A DNA stretch of 64,000 nt from NCBI GenBank assembly GCA_038496675.1, contig CM076667.1, positions 18,870,590-18,934,589 on the forward strand, read 5' to 3'. Of the stretch, positions 1 to 10,663 are shown piece after piece. A program made the position numbers and the translations under genes. The stretch comes from Rachycentron canadum. Lineage: Eukaryota > Chordata > Actinopteri > Carangiformes > Rachycentridae. Each line of letters starts with the position of its first letter. Positions within the stretch are counted from its first letter, which is position 1. Under the pieces are notes generated by a model. It was not told where the DNA came from, made no database searches, and was given only the letters and a program-made list of their open reading frames with translations.

Positions 1-535
1 TAGTATACTATGTCACAAAAAGTTTTTAAAAAATGTCATATGTCAAAAAGTAAAAAAATGTCATGTCAAAAAGTTTTAAAAAAGTCATGTTACAAAAGTC
101 AAAGAAGTCATAATATACTGTCACAAAAAGTAAAAAAAAATACATGTCACAAAAAGTAAAAAAAAAGTCATAGTATACCATGTCACAAAAAGCTTTAAAA
201 AATGCCATATGTAAAAAAGTAAAAAACATGTCATAGCAGAGTATGTCAAAAAAGTCAAAAAATATCATGTCAAAAAAGTCAAAAAAAAATATCATAGTAT
301 GTCACAAAAAGTTTTTTAAAAATGTCATATGTCAAAAAGTAAAAAAATGTCATGTCAAAAAGTTTTTAAAAAAGTCATAGTATACTATGTCACAAAAAGT
401 GTTTAAAAAAGTCATGTTACAAAAGTCAAAAAAGTCATAATATACTGTCACAAAAAGGTTTTAAAAATTTCATATTATATTTAGTTTGTATGTTGCAAAA
501 AGTCATAAAAATGTCATAGTATATTATGTAGAAGG
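1..535. repeat. AT-rich imperfect tandem repeat, left block
   Basis: The block is built from short words such as GTCACAAAAAGT, TTTAAAAAATGTCATA and TAGTATACTATG in loose tandem. A longer period is also visible: the pattern from 1 to about 130 recurs from about 295 to 450 with few changes. The open frame on the minus strand (26-295) is only Phe/Asp/Met-rich translation of the repeat. It lies in the intron before the penultimate coding exon of the rnf31-like gene. Confidence 0.85.
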
Positions 536-949
536 GAAGCAACTTAAACCAGTTCTTGGTGGTAACACAAGTTTATTCATAGTCAAGAGGGTAAACAAGT
601 TTACTGAAGGTACATTCGAGGTGAGATATAACTGAACAAGGGAAACAGGGTAAAATATATGCTGCAAAATCAAAAACAATATAACCACAGGAGAATTATC
701 CAAAATGCACTTGTTAATACAAGAAAACTAAATGAAACAAAAGACAAAGTCTATTCTACAAATAAAAATTAAATTTATTCAGACGCCCAGAGCGACTGTC
801 AGGCCTATAAGATCTTCTTTCCAACTTGTGCTGGCTGGCTGGCTGCAGTTGTGGAGTGCCAGGAATGTCCGCCACACCAGAGACTCCTCCCTTCGGCTCC
901 AACCATTCCTGATGTAGGGTCCACACTGCCTAATTGACTGAGAGAGTGT
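536..949. other. Non-repeat insert inside the tandem array
   Basis: About 400 bases of more ordinary composition separate the two halves of the array. The 840-905 part is GC-richer. I see no convincing exon, splice pair or transposon end. It may be an old insertion or the original unique sequence between two repeat expansions. Confidence 0.4.
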
Positions 950-1994
950 CATAATTGCAAAAAATGTGATGAAAACGTTGCAGATTGTATGTCAAAACTG
1001 CCTTTAAAAATGTCATGGTATAGTATAATCAAAAAATTTATTAAAATCTCATAATATATATAATAAATGTCATACTTTAGTATGTCACAAAAAATGTCAT
1101 AATAACTGTCATGAAAATTTGATAAAAATGTCAAAGTGTGTCACAAAAAGTAAAAACAAAATGTCATATGTCGAAAATGTCATGTCACAAAGTCAAAAAA
1201 GTCACAATATAGTATGTCACAAAAAGTCCAAAAAATTGTCATATGTCACAAATAGTAAAAAAAAAATGTCGTGTCACAAAAAGTTTTAAAAAATTTATAA
1301 TATAGTGTGTCACAAAAAGTAAAAAGAAAATGTCATATGTAACAAAAAAGTCAAAATAGTATACTATGTGACAAAAAGTTTTAAAAAATGTCATGTCACA
1401 AAAGGTAAAAAAAAAATGTCAGTATATTGCCAAAAGTCATAAAAATGCCATAGTATAGTATTTTTAAAGTAATTTAAAATTTAATTTTAAAAAATTTAAA
1501 TTAATTTTTAATATTTTTAAAAAATATATTTATATAAACGTCATAGTATAATACATCGCAAAAAAAGTCGTCATTTGTCATTAGGAATGTAATAGTATGT
1601 CACAAGGAACTCAGTATGTAGTATGGTATATCATAAAATGTTATATTTTAGTATGTCGCAAAATATGTCATAAAATTTGATAAAGATGTCACAATATAGT
1701 AGGTCACAAAAAGTCATGAAAATGCCAGTATTAATGTTATAAATGTCATTGTATAGTATTTTGCAAATAAATTCATATGATCATAGCATGACAAAAAAAA
1801 AAAATCATAAAAATGTCATAGTATGCCACAAAAAGTGATTAAAAAAATGTCAGTAAAGTACCTCGCAAAAAATGTCACTTATGTCAAAAATTTCATGTTA
1901 TAGTATAGTTGTGACATACTACTGTATAGTATAGTACATTATGCTATGTTAAAAAAATGATATTGTTTAATATATATTATTATACATAGTATAG
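950..1994. repeat. AT-rich imperfect tandem repeat, right block
   Basis: The same words as in the left block continue (GTCACAAAAAGT, ATGTCATAGTATAGT), more diverged and with AT-only stretches around 1455-1530. It ends in a TATAGTATAGT-rich run near 1900-1990. No coding potential. Confidence 0.8.
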
Positions 1995-2145
1995 TCCAAA
2001 GGGTAGGAGAACCAGAGGTAGACCCAGAACATGCTGGGGAGATCAGATATGTCTAATGGGAATACCTTGGGATCCCAGAGTAAAATGTTGCTGCCACTGC
2101 AGCTCAAACCCTGACAGGCAGCAGAAAATGGGTGACTCTACATAT
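1995..2145 (+). repeat. Decayed LINE 3'-end fragment
   Basis: The stretch reads like the 3' tail common to a teleost LINE family: AGACCCAGAACATGCTGGGG, then GGAATACCTTGGGATCCC, then a poor TGCTGCC...GACAGGCAGCAGAAAATGG segment. In intact copies this matches a terminal frame followed by a GACCCGG...GGAAGATGGATGG tail. Family name not assigned. It lies about 200 bases upstream of a coding exon. Confidence 0.55.
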
Positions 2146-2351
2146 GAAAAACAAAAAGAAGACCCAGTTAGAGACCAGCTTATAAACGCAGAGGTACATT
2201 TAGCAGTTAAAGAGCCTCGGGAGAAAATCAGTTATTGCAGGTTAAATGTTTTTGCTTTTGAAAACCATATTCTATGAATCTATGCTGTCACTTTTCTGAA
2301 GATGCTCTCTCAGATGAGGCCTGTAACTAAGGTGTGTGTCTGTCTCTGCAG

Positions 2352-3117
2352 GAAGCACTACAGGGAGTACCTGGTCAGTCTGATAAACGCTCACTCCCTG
2401 GACCCGGCTTTGCTCTACAACGCCCACGAGCTGACTCGGGTCTGTGAGAGACACCAGGTGGACACACAGAGAGGAGAGAACGAGGATGACAACGCTTACC
2501 ACGCTCGACTACTCAAGGTTAGAGTCTGCCGTCTACTCCCATTTTAAATCCTAATTACAAACTGATGACGTAAACACAAATCAATAAAGATGAAGTTGAA
2601 AAATTACGCTTTATAGTCAAAAACAATGAACTTGTACGACAGCGCAAACACAGCAAATCTATAAAAAACTACCTGTATATATGAACATCTTCACCGCTTT
2701 AGGACTTTACTCCTGTCGCTCTTTGCAGCACCTTTAAAACAAAGCAGAGATTTTCTACAGTTTATACAACCCAACATGTTTTTTTTTTTGTTTTTTTAAT
2801 GCCAGTTCAAGGCCATTGTCCAATCTATTATGTCTTTATGAGAAGGTGAGTCGGTCGTTGCCTTTTCTGTCAGAAAAACTTTACTGCATCACGTAAACAA
2901 GTCACAGGTTTGTTGGAATGTGGAATCGACTACGCACGTCAGAGTTTTGATCACCTGAGTCGCTTTAAATTGTTAAAGAGGCTCAGGTGATCACTGCAAT
3001 GTGTCTGTGTTCAATGTCCAGAGCGCTTTTACAAATGGGTTGGTGTATGTCTTTTTTCTTTCCTGGCAGAAACTGATGGAGGTTCCTCTTGGAGAAAAGG
3101 TTCCTCGTAAGAAATGA
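2352..3117 (+). CDS. rnf31: HOIP (RNF31) E3 ubiquitin ligase, C-terminal two exons (partial)
   Basis: Only the last two coding exons are in the window: 2352-2517 (one base completes a codon from the previous exon, then 55 codons) and 3070-3117 (15 codons and TGA). Both have CAG acceptors; the donor is AAG|GTTAGA. The peptide contains KHYREYLVSLINAHSLDPAL and ends VPLGEKVPRKK. This matches my recollection of the HOIP C terminus, the linear-ubiquitin-determining domain that follows the RBR module. HOIP is the catalytic subunit of LUBAC and builds Met1-linked ubiquitin chains in NF-kB and cell-death signalling. The middle (HELTRVCERHQVD) is less conserved. RNF31 lies next to IRF9 in mammals, and irf9 follows here in the same orientation. 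All upstream exons are beyond the left edge; the intron holding the repeats is at least 2.3 kb. Confidence 0.88.
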
Positions 3118-3204
3118 AGATCCCTGAACTGTATTCTTCTGACTAAACCAAGAGGAATTGTGTGACAGCTTGTGTCCTTGTCTCTGCTGTTCTCACAGTT
3201 GGAA

Positions 3205-3210
3205 ATTAAA
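3205..3210 (+). terminator. Probable rnf31 polyadenylation signal (ATTAAA)
   Basis: ATTAAA lies 88 bases after the rnf31 stop and is followed by a T-rich run. AATAAA-type hexamers also occur near 3509 and 3778, so a longer 3' UTR is possible. Confidence 0.45.
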
Positions 3211-3900
3211 TTTTCTTCCCCTGCTGGTCACAAATCGTAAATACAGATGGGTTTTTGAAGAGGAGGGGCTGAATCAAGGAGGAATTCTCTGTCTTACAAA
3301 CCTTAATCTCATGTTGTCTGTCTTCAAGTCACAGTGAAGCATAAAAGTAAAAAGAAAATGTATTTGTGATAATTAACAAATGTGATGTAAGTTTGTGCAT
3401 GAGAACAATGTAGCAATATTTGGCAAAAGTATATATTCATAAACACATTCACTGTTAAAATGTTGTTAGTATTATCTATATATGTGATGTATAGATGAAT
3501 CAAACTAAATAAATCAGAATTATTTTGAAATGTGGTTTTGTTGACATTCTTTTGAATCAGAATAGACTTTGAATAGATCCCTGAGAGTATTTTTTTAAAC
3601 ATACATTATATTCGGTGGATCATGTTTTTTTGTGATGTATCTCACTTGAATGTACAGTAATAACGTTGGAAAGTAATTAAAATTACTCCAAGTCCTTTAA
3701 ATACCGGAGCTTCCAGCTATAAATCTCTGACAAACACACATGTTTATGGCATTGTGCACATAATTAAGTTGATTAAGAAATAAAGAACTTTATATTAGAA
3801 CAATCTATAATCTGTGGTGGAATAAAACTAAATCCATTCACTCATTTACTGAGGTAATCGCACTAAGTACTTGACATTTTTTTGTACATTATGATTATTA
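3211..3900. other. rnf31-irf9 intergenic spacer
   Basis: AT-rich, no coding exon seen. The minus-strand frame at 3324-3602 is low-complexity and has no family resemblance. The right end, from about 3920, becomes GC-richer and passes into the irf9 promoter. Confidence 0.6.
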
Positions 3901-3924
3901 TGATTACTGTGCCTGTGTCCGTTG

Positions 3925-3938
3925 TCGCCCTCTGGCGG
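3925..3938 (-). promoter_or_regulatory. CTCF-like motif upstream of irf9
   Basis: TCGCCCTCTGGCGG matches the reverse complement of the CTCF core (SYGCCMYCTRSTGG) at 12 of 14 positions by eye. It sits just before the irf9 promoter. Confidence 0.35.
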
Positions 3939-3972
3939 TTCACTCTGGCCAACGCGCTGTTTTCTGGTAAAT

Positions 3973-4097
3973 CACGTGACTTCTGGGAAAAGGAGCGTCT
4001 GCTGAAAAGCAGCAGAGTCTGAGGCGAAACGTCAGAGAGCGCAGAGTCCGAGTCCACGCGCACCGCAGAGGAAAGAAAACCCGAGGTAAACGAAACT
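3973..4097 (+). promoter_or_regulatory. irf9 promoter and first (non-coding) exon, with GAS-like and ISRE-like sites
   Basis: A CACGTG E-box (3973-3978) is followed by TTCTGGGAA (3981-3989), a perfect TTCN3GAA GAS core for STAT dimers. The GC-rich stretch to 4085 looks like a 5' UTR exon ending CCCGAG|GTAAAC. Just inside the intron, GTAAACGAAACT (4086-4097) differs by one base from the GAAANNGAAACT core of an ISRE. Mammalian IRF9 is interferon-inducible through a GAS element, so this arrangement suggests STAT and possibly ISGF3 feedback. No clear TATA box. Confidence 0.5.
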
Positions 4098-4517
4098 TAA
4101 ACCTTACTTCCTTCATTTTACACCTTAGCCTCTATTTTTGTTTGACTTAGACGTATTTATACATGTATAAAAAAAAAAATAAAATAAAAAAAAAGATGGG
4201 AGGAGATGGTGCTTTGGAGTTTTGCTCTTCAACCAGACTCCATTTAAAAAATAGTTAATTTTGGAAACACTTTTTATAACGGGGGAGCTGTTGAGCTGAA
4301 GATGCGCACGAAACACACTTCAGTTGATATTTGCATTAAAAGGAGCTGATGTTTATTATTACTATTATTATTAGTTATTTAAGCATTTATAATGAGGAAA
4401 AGCGTTATTAAAGGGCCATTATGGGGACATGTTGTGACATGCATGTGATGTTGTTGTTTTTTGTTTGTTTGTTTGTTGTTTACCTCAGGGGTGTTTGTGT
4501 TTAGGTTTCTAAGCGTC

Positions 4518-7094
4518 ATGGCAGCAGGGAGAATGCGCTCCACTCGCAGGCTGCGCGCCTGGATCGTCGAGCAGGTGTGTGTGTGTGTGTGTGTGTGTTT
4601 TAATGTGTGTAATCCAGAAAAATGGATGGGGAGGGGGAGAGGAGGAAGGCAGGAAGGGAGGAAGGCAGGAAGGGAAAGGGAAAGAGGGCGATAGAGGGCT
4701 GAATAATAAACAATAAACAAACACATCTCCATTGAATCTATTACTGACATTAAACTGGCAGTTTAATTTGGTTGTTGACAGCAGGGAGGATGTTGATTAA
4801 TCAATTAGAAAACTTTTTTTCATTTATTATATCAGTATTTATAACTGAAAAACATAATTAGCAGATTTGTCAATAATAAAAAATGATCATTAGCGAAGTA
4901 TCATCTGAAACTCTGATTATCTGTCTATTTGACCTGACTCACATTCTGAATTACATTGGAAATGCATCAGTTTATCTCATGCAGGATTTTAATCAGGGCT
5001 CAGAGATAAGAATAAATTAATTCAGCCACTGAATATGGAGGATTCCCTGTGTCGTGAAAACAACAATGGCTGTGATGTGTGAGGCAAAATCACAATGAAG
5101 TGAAGTTCCAGGTTCCTTCTTCTGTTTAGTTAAGTTATTATTTGGGGCATTTTTTATTCTTCTTGCATTTTTTTTGCTTTAAATTTGTAGCAGCTTAGTA
5201 TTTAACACACGATGATACAATTATCACCTAATTAAAGTAAAGATAATAACAAAAAGACGTTAAACTCAAGATAATGGTGCATTTGCATCTTAACTGCCTC
5301 CTCACTGACTGATATTTTAATTTTAGTGTCAAATATAAGTAGAAATTGTGATTAAATGTGTTTTGTTTTTGTTTTTTTTAGCCCTTTTTCAGCCCTGAGT
5401 TCTGTCTGCAGGTTTTCTTTGGCTGAGCCTCCACCTCTCTGTATCCCGAGAGGTGGATAAAATAAAAATATAGCTGAGGGCGACTCAGAGTTTCTCTCAT
5501 GTGGATCAAGTGACTAAATCAGACTCATCTGTGGTTTTATGTGTTGACTGTTGCAGGTCAGCAGTGGCAAATATCCCGGACTGGTGTGGGACGATGAGGC
5601 CAAAACAATGTTCCGCATCCCATGGAAACATGCAGGGAAACAGGACTTCCGCAAAGATGAGGACGCCGCCATCTTCAAGGTCCACGTTCATGTTGACTCA
5701 AAACCACACAACTGCATATTTTTCCTCTTGGAAAAAAAATCTGAAATGGAGGAGTTTAGTCGGCCTTGAACCAAACATCCGTGTCTTGTGCAGGCGTGGG
5801 CGGAGTTCAAAGGGAAGCTGACGGACGGGGGGCAGGACAACCCGGCCTCCTGGAAAACCCGTCTGCGCTGCGCCCTCAACAAGAGCCCCGAGTTCAAGGA
5901 GGTGATGGAACGAGCCCAGCTGGACATCTCCGAGCCGTACAAGGTTTACCGCCTGGTCCCCTTCAGCGAGCAGGGTGAGACTGGCTGGTTTATTTATACA
6001 TTACTACATTAGCCAACCTATATATATATATATATAAACTATATTCCAATCTGAGTAATAATAAAATGATTGGTTGGTTACAGCCCTAAAGCACATGACA
6101 TGAGAAAAAACTCATCTGTTTGTCGATGAAGCTCGAAGTCACTTCTCGTCAGACCAGCACGATGGATACGTCCAGAACTAAGTCCTGGTCCAGAATAGAC
6201 CTGCAAGTAAAGACAAGACCTGTTCAGAAAGATCCAGCTCTGAAAACCGATGCACAATCCCTGACACGTTACCCATAGTCAGGTATCGAGAGGGTGTTGA
6301 CACAGATTTCCTGATTCGATATCGATTCAGTTAGAAATTTTATTCTGAAGATCGATTTTTATCCAAAAAAAATCACTTTTTCCAAATAGCAGTTGTACAT
6401 GAAATCAGATTGTGACAGTCAGAGAATTTAACCCTGATACCCAGCAATGAGTAATGTTTGTATTTGATAAGGGAGAGTATTGATGACCTGCAAACCCACA
6501 GTGTAGTTTCATAATGATTTTTAGTGTTTGGCACAGTCATAGTGTTGGATTCACCCAGCTGTGTTAATCTGGGTTAGTGTAACGCAAAGCTCTTTAATTT
6601 AAATTAAATAAATGTAGAAAAGGTGGAACCATCAAGTGTTGGTTTCTCCCACTCATTCGCACTGAGTGATGTGTTGTTGTGGAGTAAATTCATTTTTGCT
6701 CTATGTAAGTAAAGTGTATTTATGAAGCACTTTTCACAGACACGAGTCACAAAGTGCTTCAGTCAAAAGAATAAAATCAAGTTAAAAACAAAACTAATTA
6801 CAGAAAGTAAAGTAAAAACAGTTTCCACCTCATGGTGTAATGAGCTTTTCTTCATTTCTAATTCTGTTATTATTAGAAAACCTCTCTGTTGTTTTCACAC
6901 TGAGTCACTTTCACACTCAACTGTTCAGCTGTGAAAAAATCCCTCGTTCTGTTTTGTTCTTCAATGAACAACATGACGGGTTTTGTGGTGTTAACATGAC
7001 TCGTGATTTTGTCGCCATCCTCTATGTTGAAATCATCCACCTGAAAATCTGAGAGTCATCGGAACAAGATTCATTCTACAGCTGCATGATGTGC

Positions 7095-7125
<31 letters not shown>

Positions 7126-10100
7126 CAATTTCTTTTGCCAGATATTGTGATTTCAGTTGAAATTATCATTTCTTTGCATCTTATTTTCACACAAAAACAC
7201 ATTTCTAATGATAGTGATGTGATCTTGTGTGTTACTTTATGTCTGGAGAATCAAAAAAAAATTATAATTAAATGTGTAGCTCTAGTTTATTCACAAAACT
7301 CTAAAACTAAATCTGCTACTTTTGGTCCATTATTTTTATTCAATTCTGTTGAAATTGACCTTATTTTTTCTCCTAATAGTGCTTTAAAGTTCATGTGCAG
7401 ATCATTACATAAGTCACTTTGCATTGGTTTTGTGTTGTGAAGCTCTTATACAAATAAACCTGTCGTGTCTTGTTGGTGACCCAGTGAGAAAAGGCCAAAG
7501 TCCAAATTCAGACTCTTGTTGACTGATTTCAGGGCGTTTTATTGTTTTATGAATTATTATTATAGATTAACATATCACGTAAAGCTGTTTGCAGGATGAG
7601 TCAAGTTATTTATCCTTACGGTTGCATGTTTGCTGATATTAATCATCATCTTAATCTTGACATACTGCACCCTCGGCGCTCAGAGCAGTGAGATAATGCC
7701 GTTGTCAGTTCAGCCAACGTCAACATCCCAGTAACTGGTACCAAGTCGTGATCTCCCCCTGTCTCTTTCAGGTTTGGCTAGCCCTAACCCTGAAAAGAAG
7801 TGCAGGGAAAAAAGTACGAGGAGGTCGAAAAGGAGGAGCAGCGAATCAGAGAGTGACGACATCAGTCACGTCAAGCAAATAAAGACGGAGGACGAGGTGG
7901 CGGCATCTCAGCTGGTGAGTCACTCAGTCGGCTGTTGGACTTAAAGTTAAAGCAAGTGCAAGCAAAAATTAGAGTCTGATTCCTGTTAGCATCAATCCTG
8001 CAGAATTAGACTGAGGGCTCTTGTTTGCATGTGTGAGATCATGTCGGGGCCCGACGAGCCTGTCTGTGGGTCAGAAACCTCCGTCTTCAGCTGCAGCCTC
8101 TCTGATTCTCAGTGTGTCGAAGACCCTCTGCTGCAGAGTGACATCACCATCCAGACGCCGGAGCCTGTTCAGCAGACCGGCACCGCCGCCGCCACCATTC
8201 AGAGAGATGGTGAGTTCAGCAGCATGAATCTGCAGCATGCGCACGGTGCAGGTGCAGGATCTTTCTCCACAGGGGTCGGGCTGATCCAAAGACCCCACTA
8301 AACCATCCAATTGGGACAGACTAGTCGCGACTATGACGTAATGAAGGTTTAAGACCTTGTGGATGCGTATGTGTATCATCTGGTTTCCATAATTGTGTAA
8401 AAATCCCATCAGGGTTGAATTAAGGAGCCGAGCTTCCACCACAGAGTCTGTTTGTTTCCCAGTTCTTCCTCCTAAATGAAGTCGGGGGCAGGAGAGAAAT
8501 CTAATGTTTGACCTGCTGCATGTATGAAACCAGGTTACTGCGACCTCTAATTCGTCGTCCAACCTGCTCAGACATCAGCAGAACAGAGGACGGACTCTGG
8601 CTCTGATTCATTATCTCATCGTCCAGACGTTCACGTTTTAACCCTCAGGGTCTCCGTCTGTCTCTGCAGTGGTTGATGAGATCAGGCTGGATGTGCGGAT
8701 CGAGGAGAGCGTCCCTGCTTCTCAAGGGGGTAAGAAACTCAAAAACATTTACAGGTTGTTAAGTAGAGAACTTTTCTTCTTGCTTCTCGACATTTAGTTG
8801 GTTTGATTTTGAAGAAATTCGGATGTTTTCCTTGTCTTTTATTTTGAAAGGTAAAGCCTTATATTTATGCTTTTCTACATTTCTGTCTCCAGTGGAGGAC
8901 TCCTTCAGCGTGGAGGTTCAGTATTTAGGACAGGAAGTTCTCAAGCGTCAAATCCAGGGCACAGATGTCCGGATAACGTACCTGCCGTCCTCCCTGGTTC
9001 CCCCGACGCCGTCTGTCCTGAAAGGCAGGTTCCCTCGCATCCCTCTGCCGGAGCCGCCCACCACGCTGCCGGCCGGCCCGGAGCGGCAGGCGCTCCTCAC
9101 CCTGCTGCCCTTCATGGAGAAAGGAGTGGTGCTGACCTCCACGCCGCAGGGGGTGTACGGGAAGCGGTTCTGCCAGGGGCGGGTCTTCTGGACGGGGCCG
9201 CACACCACCACGCCGGGGCTGCACAAGATGGAGAGAAACAACGAGCCGGTGCTGCTCTTCAGTAAAGACGCCTTCAAGCAACGTGAGTCAAGACCTCGGA
9301 CTCTTCACCGGGACACTGAACCATATTTATTCATTAATATTGAAATCAAACACATAAAAACGACAACTCATCTGTTGTTGCACTTCAATGAAATCAAACT
9401 TTTAAAACTCATTTTTAATGATGCCTCCATTATAATAAAGGGAAACTCTGTCAGTATTCTCCCCTTCTGTTCTTGTATCATGACAATAAAGGTTCATTTG
9501 TTCGTTCGTTAACTTCTCTGTCTGATCTCAGTGAAATCAAAGAGGGAATTATGGTTTTTTTTTTCCCCAGAACTGGACCACTTCCGCTCAAACGGCGGCG
9601 CGCTTCCTGAGTGCGGCGTCACTCTGTGTTTTGGAGAGGAGCTGAGTCAAACAGAGGATCTGTCCAGAAAACTCATCATTGTGAAGGTAAAGACGCTTTG
9701 ATTCAACCTTTTAAATCCAGCCTCCTTCCAGCTTCCTGTCATTTACTCATCAATTATCAAAATAATGCAAAATGAGTTTGTTAGTATCAAAACAGCTTTC
9801 ATGAAATATTTCGAATGTTAACCCTTGAATCTGATTTTTTTAAAAGTTAAAACGTCTCCAGGTCGTGAAATTTGAGGGTTTGATCATTTTCTTTAGTCCT
9901 ACGTGATATTGAATATTTTGGACTGTCAGGCTCTCTTATAATTATAATAATAATAATAATAATAATGGATACATACACAAAACCATTAATTGAGGAACTT
10001 GTCTGCAGAAGAATAACAAGTGATAATAATTAGTTGCAGATCCACTAAAGGCCAAATATGTATCAAAAACAACTGTTTTTCACGTCTAATCTTAATCTTT

Positions 10101-10663
10101 CACTTGAATGAATCCCATGATTAAGGAAACGCAGTCGTTTTTCAGCGTCTGTCTAGTTTCATATGGGGTTTTTATAATTTCCACATATGACTCAGCACAG
10201 ATGAGGGAAACAAACCTAAATCTGGTGGCAGGAAGAACAGATGTACACTGTGGTTTTTACTGTGAACATCACTTCCGTTCTGAGAAACCTACGATGCCAG
10301 CCCATCGTCGTGGGGCAGAGCTGTAGTTGCAGTGACATTATAGACCTAGATCTTTTTTGCATCCTCTCCAAATCCACCAGTTTGAGACCTGTTCCTTTCC
10401 TCAGAACGATCTGGTATTCAGTTGTAAACTGGACTAAAATGAAGTGTGACCCAGGACAGTGATAACACCTTTACCTCGCTCTCCCTCCGGTGCAGATCAC
10501 TTTGCCGTGGGCGGAGGAGCTGGTCCAGAACGCCCAGTCCATCTTCGAGTCCATCACCATCCTCCAGTCTCTGGCCAGTCAGTCTCCGCTGGGAGAAATC
10601 ACCCTGAACCTGGTCACCGTGCCTTCGCCCATGTCTGACTCCATCACCTGTGGGACTTTCTGA
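4518..10663 (+). CDS. irf9: Interferon regulatory factor 9
   Basis: DNA-binding subunit of ISGF3, which joins STAT1/STAT2 to ISREs. Coding exons: 4518-4574, 5557-5679, 5794-5974, 7772-7914, 8038-8209, 8670-8729, 8893-9282, 9571-9686, 10496-10663. Phases join without gaps to give 469 aa (human about 393). The IRF DNA-binding domain (residues 8-115) has all five tryptophans (W15, W30, W42, W62, W80) and the diagnostic MFRIPWKHAGKQDF. KTRLRCALNKSPEFKEV and EPYKVY complete it. A basic stretch near residues 129-140 (KKCREKSTRRSKRR) is a likely NLS, followed by a Ser/acidic linker. Residues about 247-440 form the IRF-association domain (PEPP, LLPFMEKGV, WTGPH). The first intron is in the 5' UTR; the ATG is 13 bases into the exon. 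Two oddities: the first coding donor opens a GT microsatellite, and the acceptor at 8037/8038 has a poor pyrimidine tract but is the only phase-compatible AG without a stop. IRF8/IRF4 are less likely because MFRIPWKHAGKQDF followed by FKAWA matches IRF9 best. Confidence 0.93.
4575..4599 (+). repeat. (GT)n microsatellite starting at an irf9 splice donor
   Basis: The exon ends GAGCAG and the intron starts directly as GTGTGTGTGT..., so the donor GT is the first repeat unit and further GTs follow in register. Confidence 0.9.
4600..5556 (+). other. irf9 intron after first coding exon
   Basis: The start has a purine-rich GGAAGG run (about 4630-4690) and then AT-rich sequence. The frames here on both strands are low-complexity. 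I see no extra exon. Confidence 0.6.
5975..7771 (+). other. irf9 intron with dispersed repeat pieces
   Basis: It contains a (TA)n run (6018-6038), a repeat piece at 6711-6830 with a related copy at about 60571-60672, and an (AAT)n run (7096-7124). No coding exon seen. Confidence 0.6.
6711..6830 (+). repeat. Dispersed repeat, copy 1 (CACAAAGTGCTTCA type)
   Basis: It shares CACTTTTCACAGACA...TCACAAAGTGCTTCA and AGAAAGTAAAGTAAAAACA with 60571-60672, in the same order and orientation. The words resemble the tail sequence of common teleost retroposons. Boundaries approximate. Confidence 0.55.
9687..10495 (+). other. Last irf9 intron
   Basis: It holds an (AAT)n tract around 9943-9966 and otherwise AT-rich sequence. 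The two short plus-strand frames (10108-10462) resemble no family I know. Confidence 0.6.

Noticed and set aside
26..295. 89-aa minus-strand frame rich in Phe/Asp
   Set aside because: Pure translation of the AT-rich tandem repeat.
8071..8562. 163-aa minus-strand frame
   Set aside because: Antisense of an irf9 exon and intron; no family resemblance.
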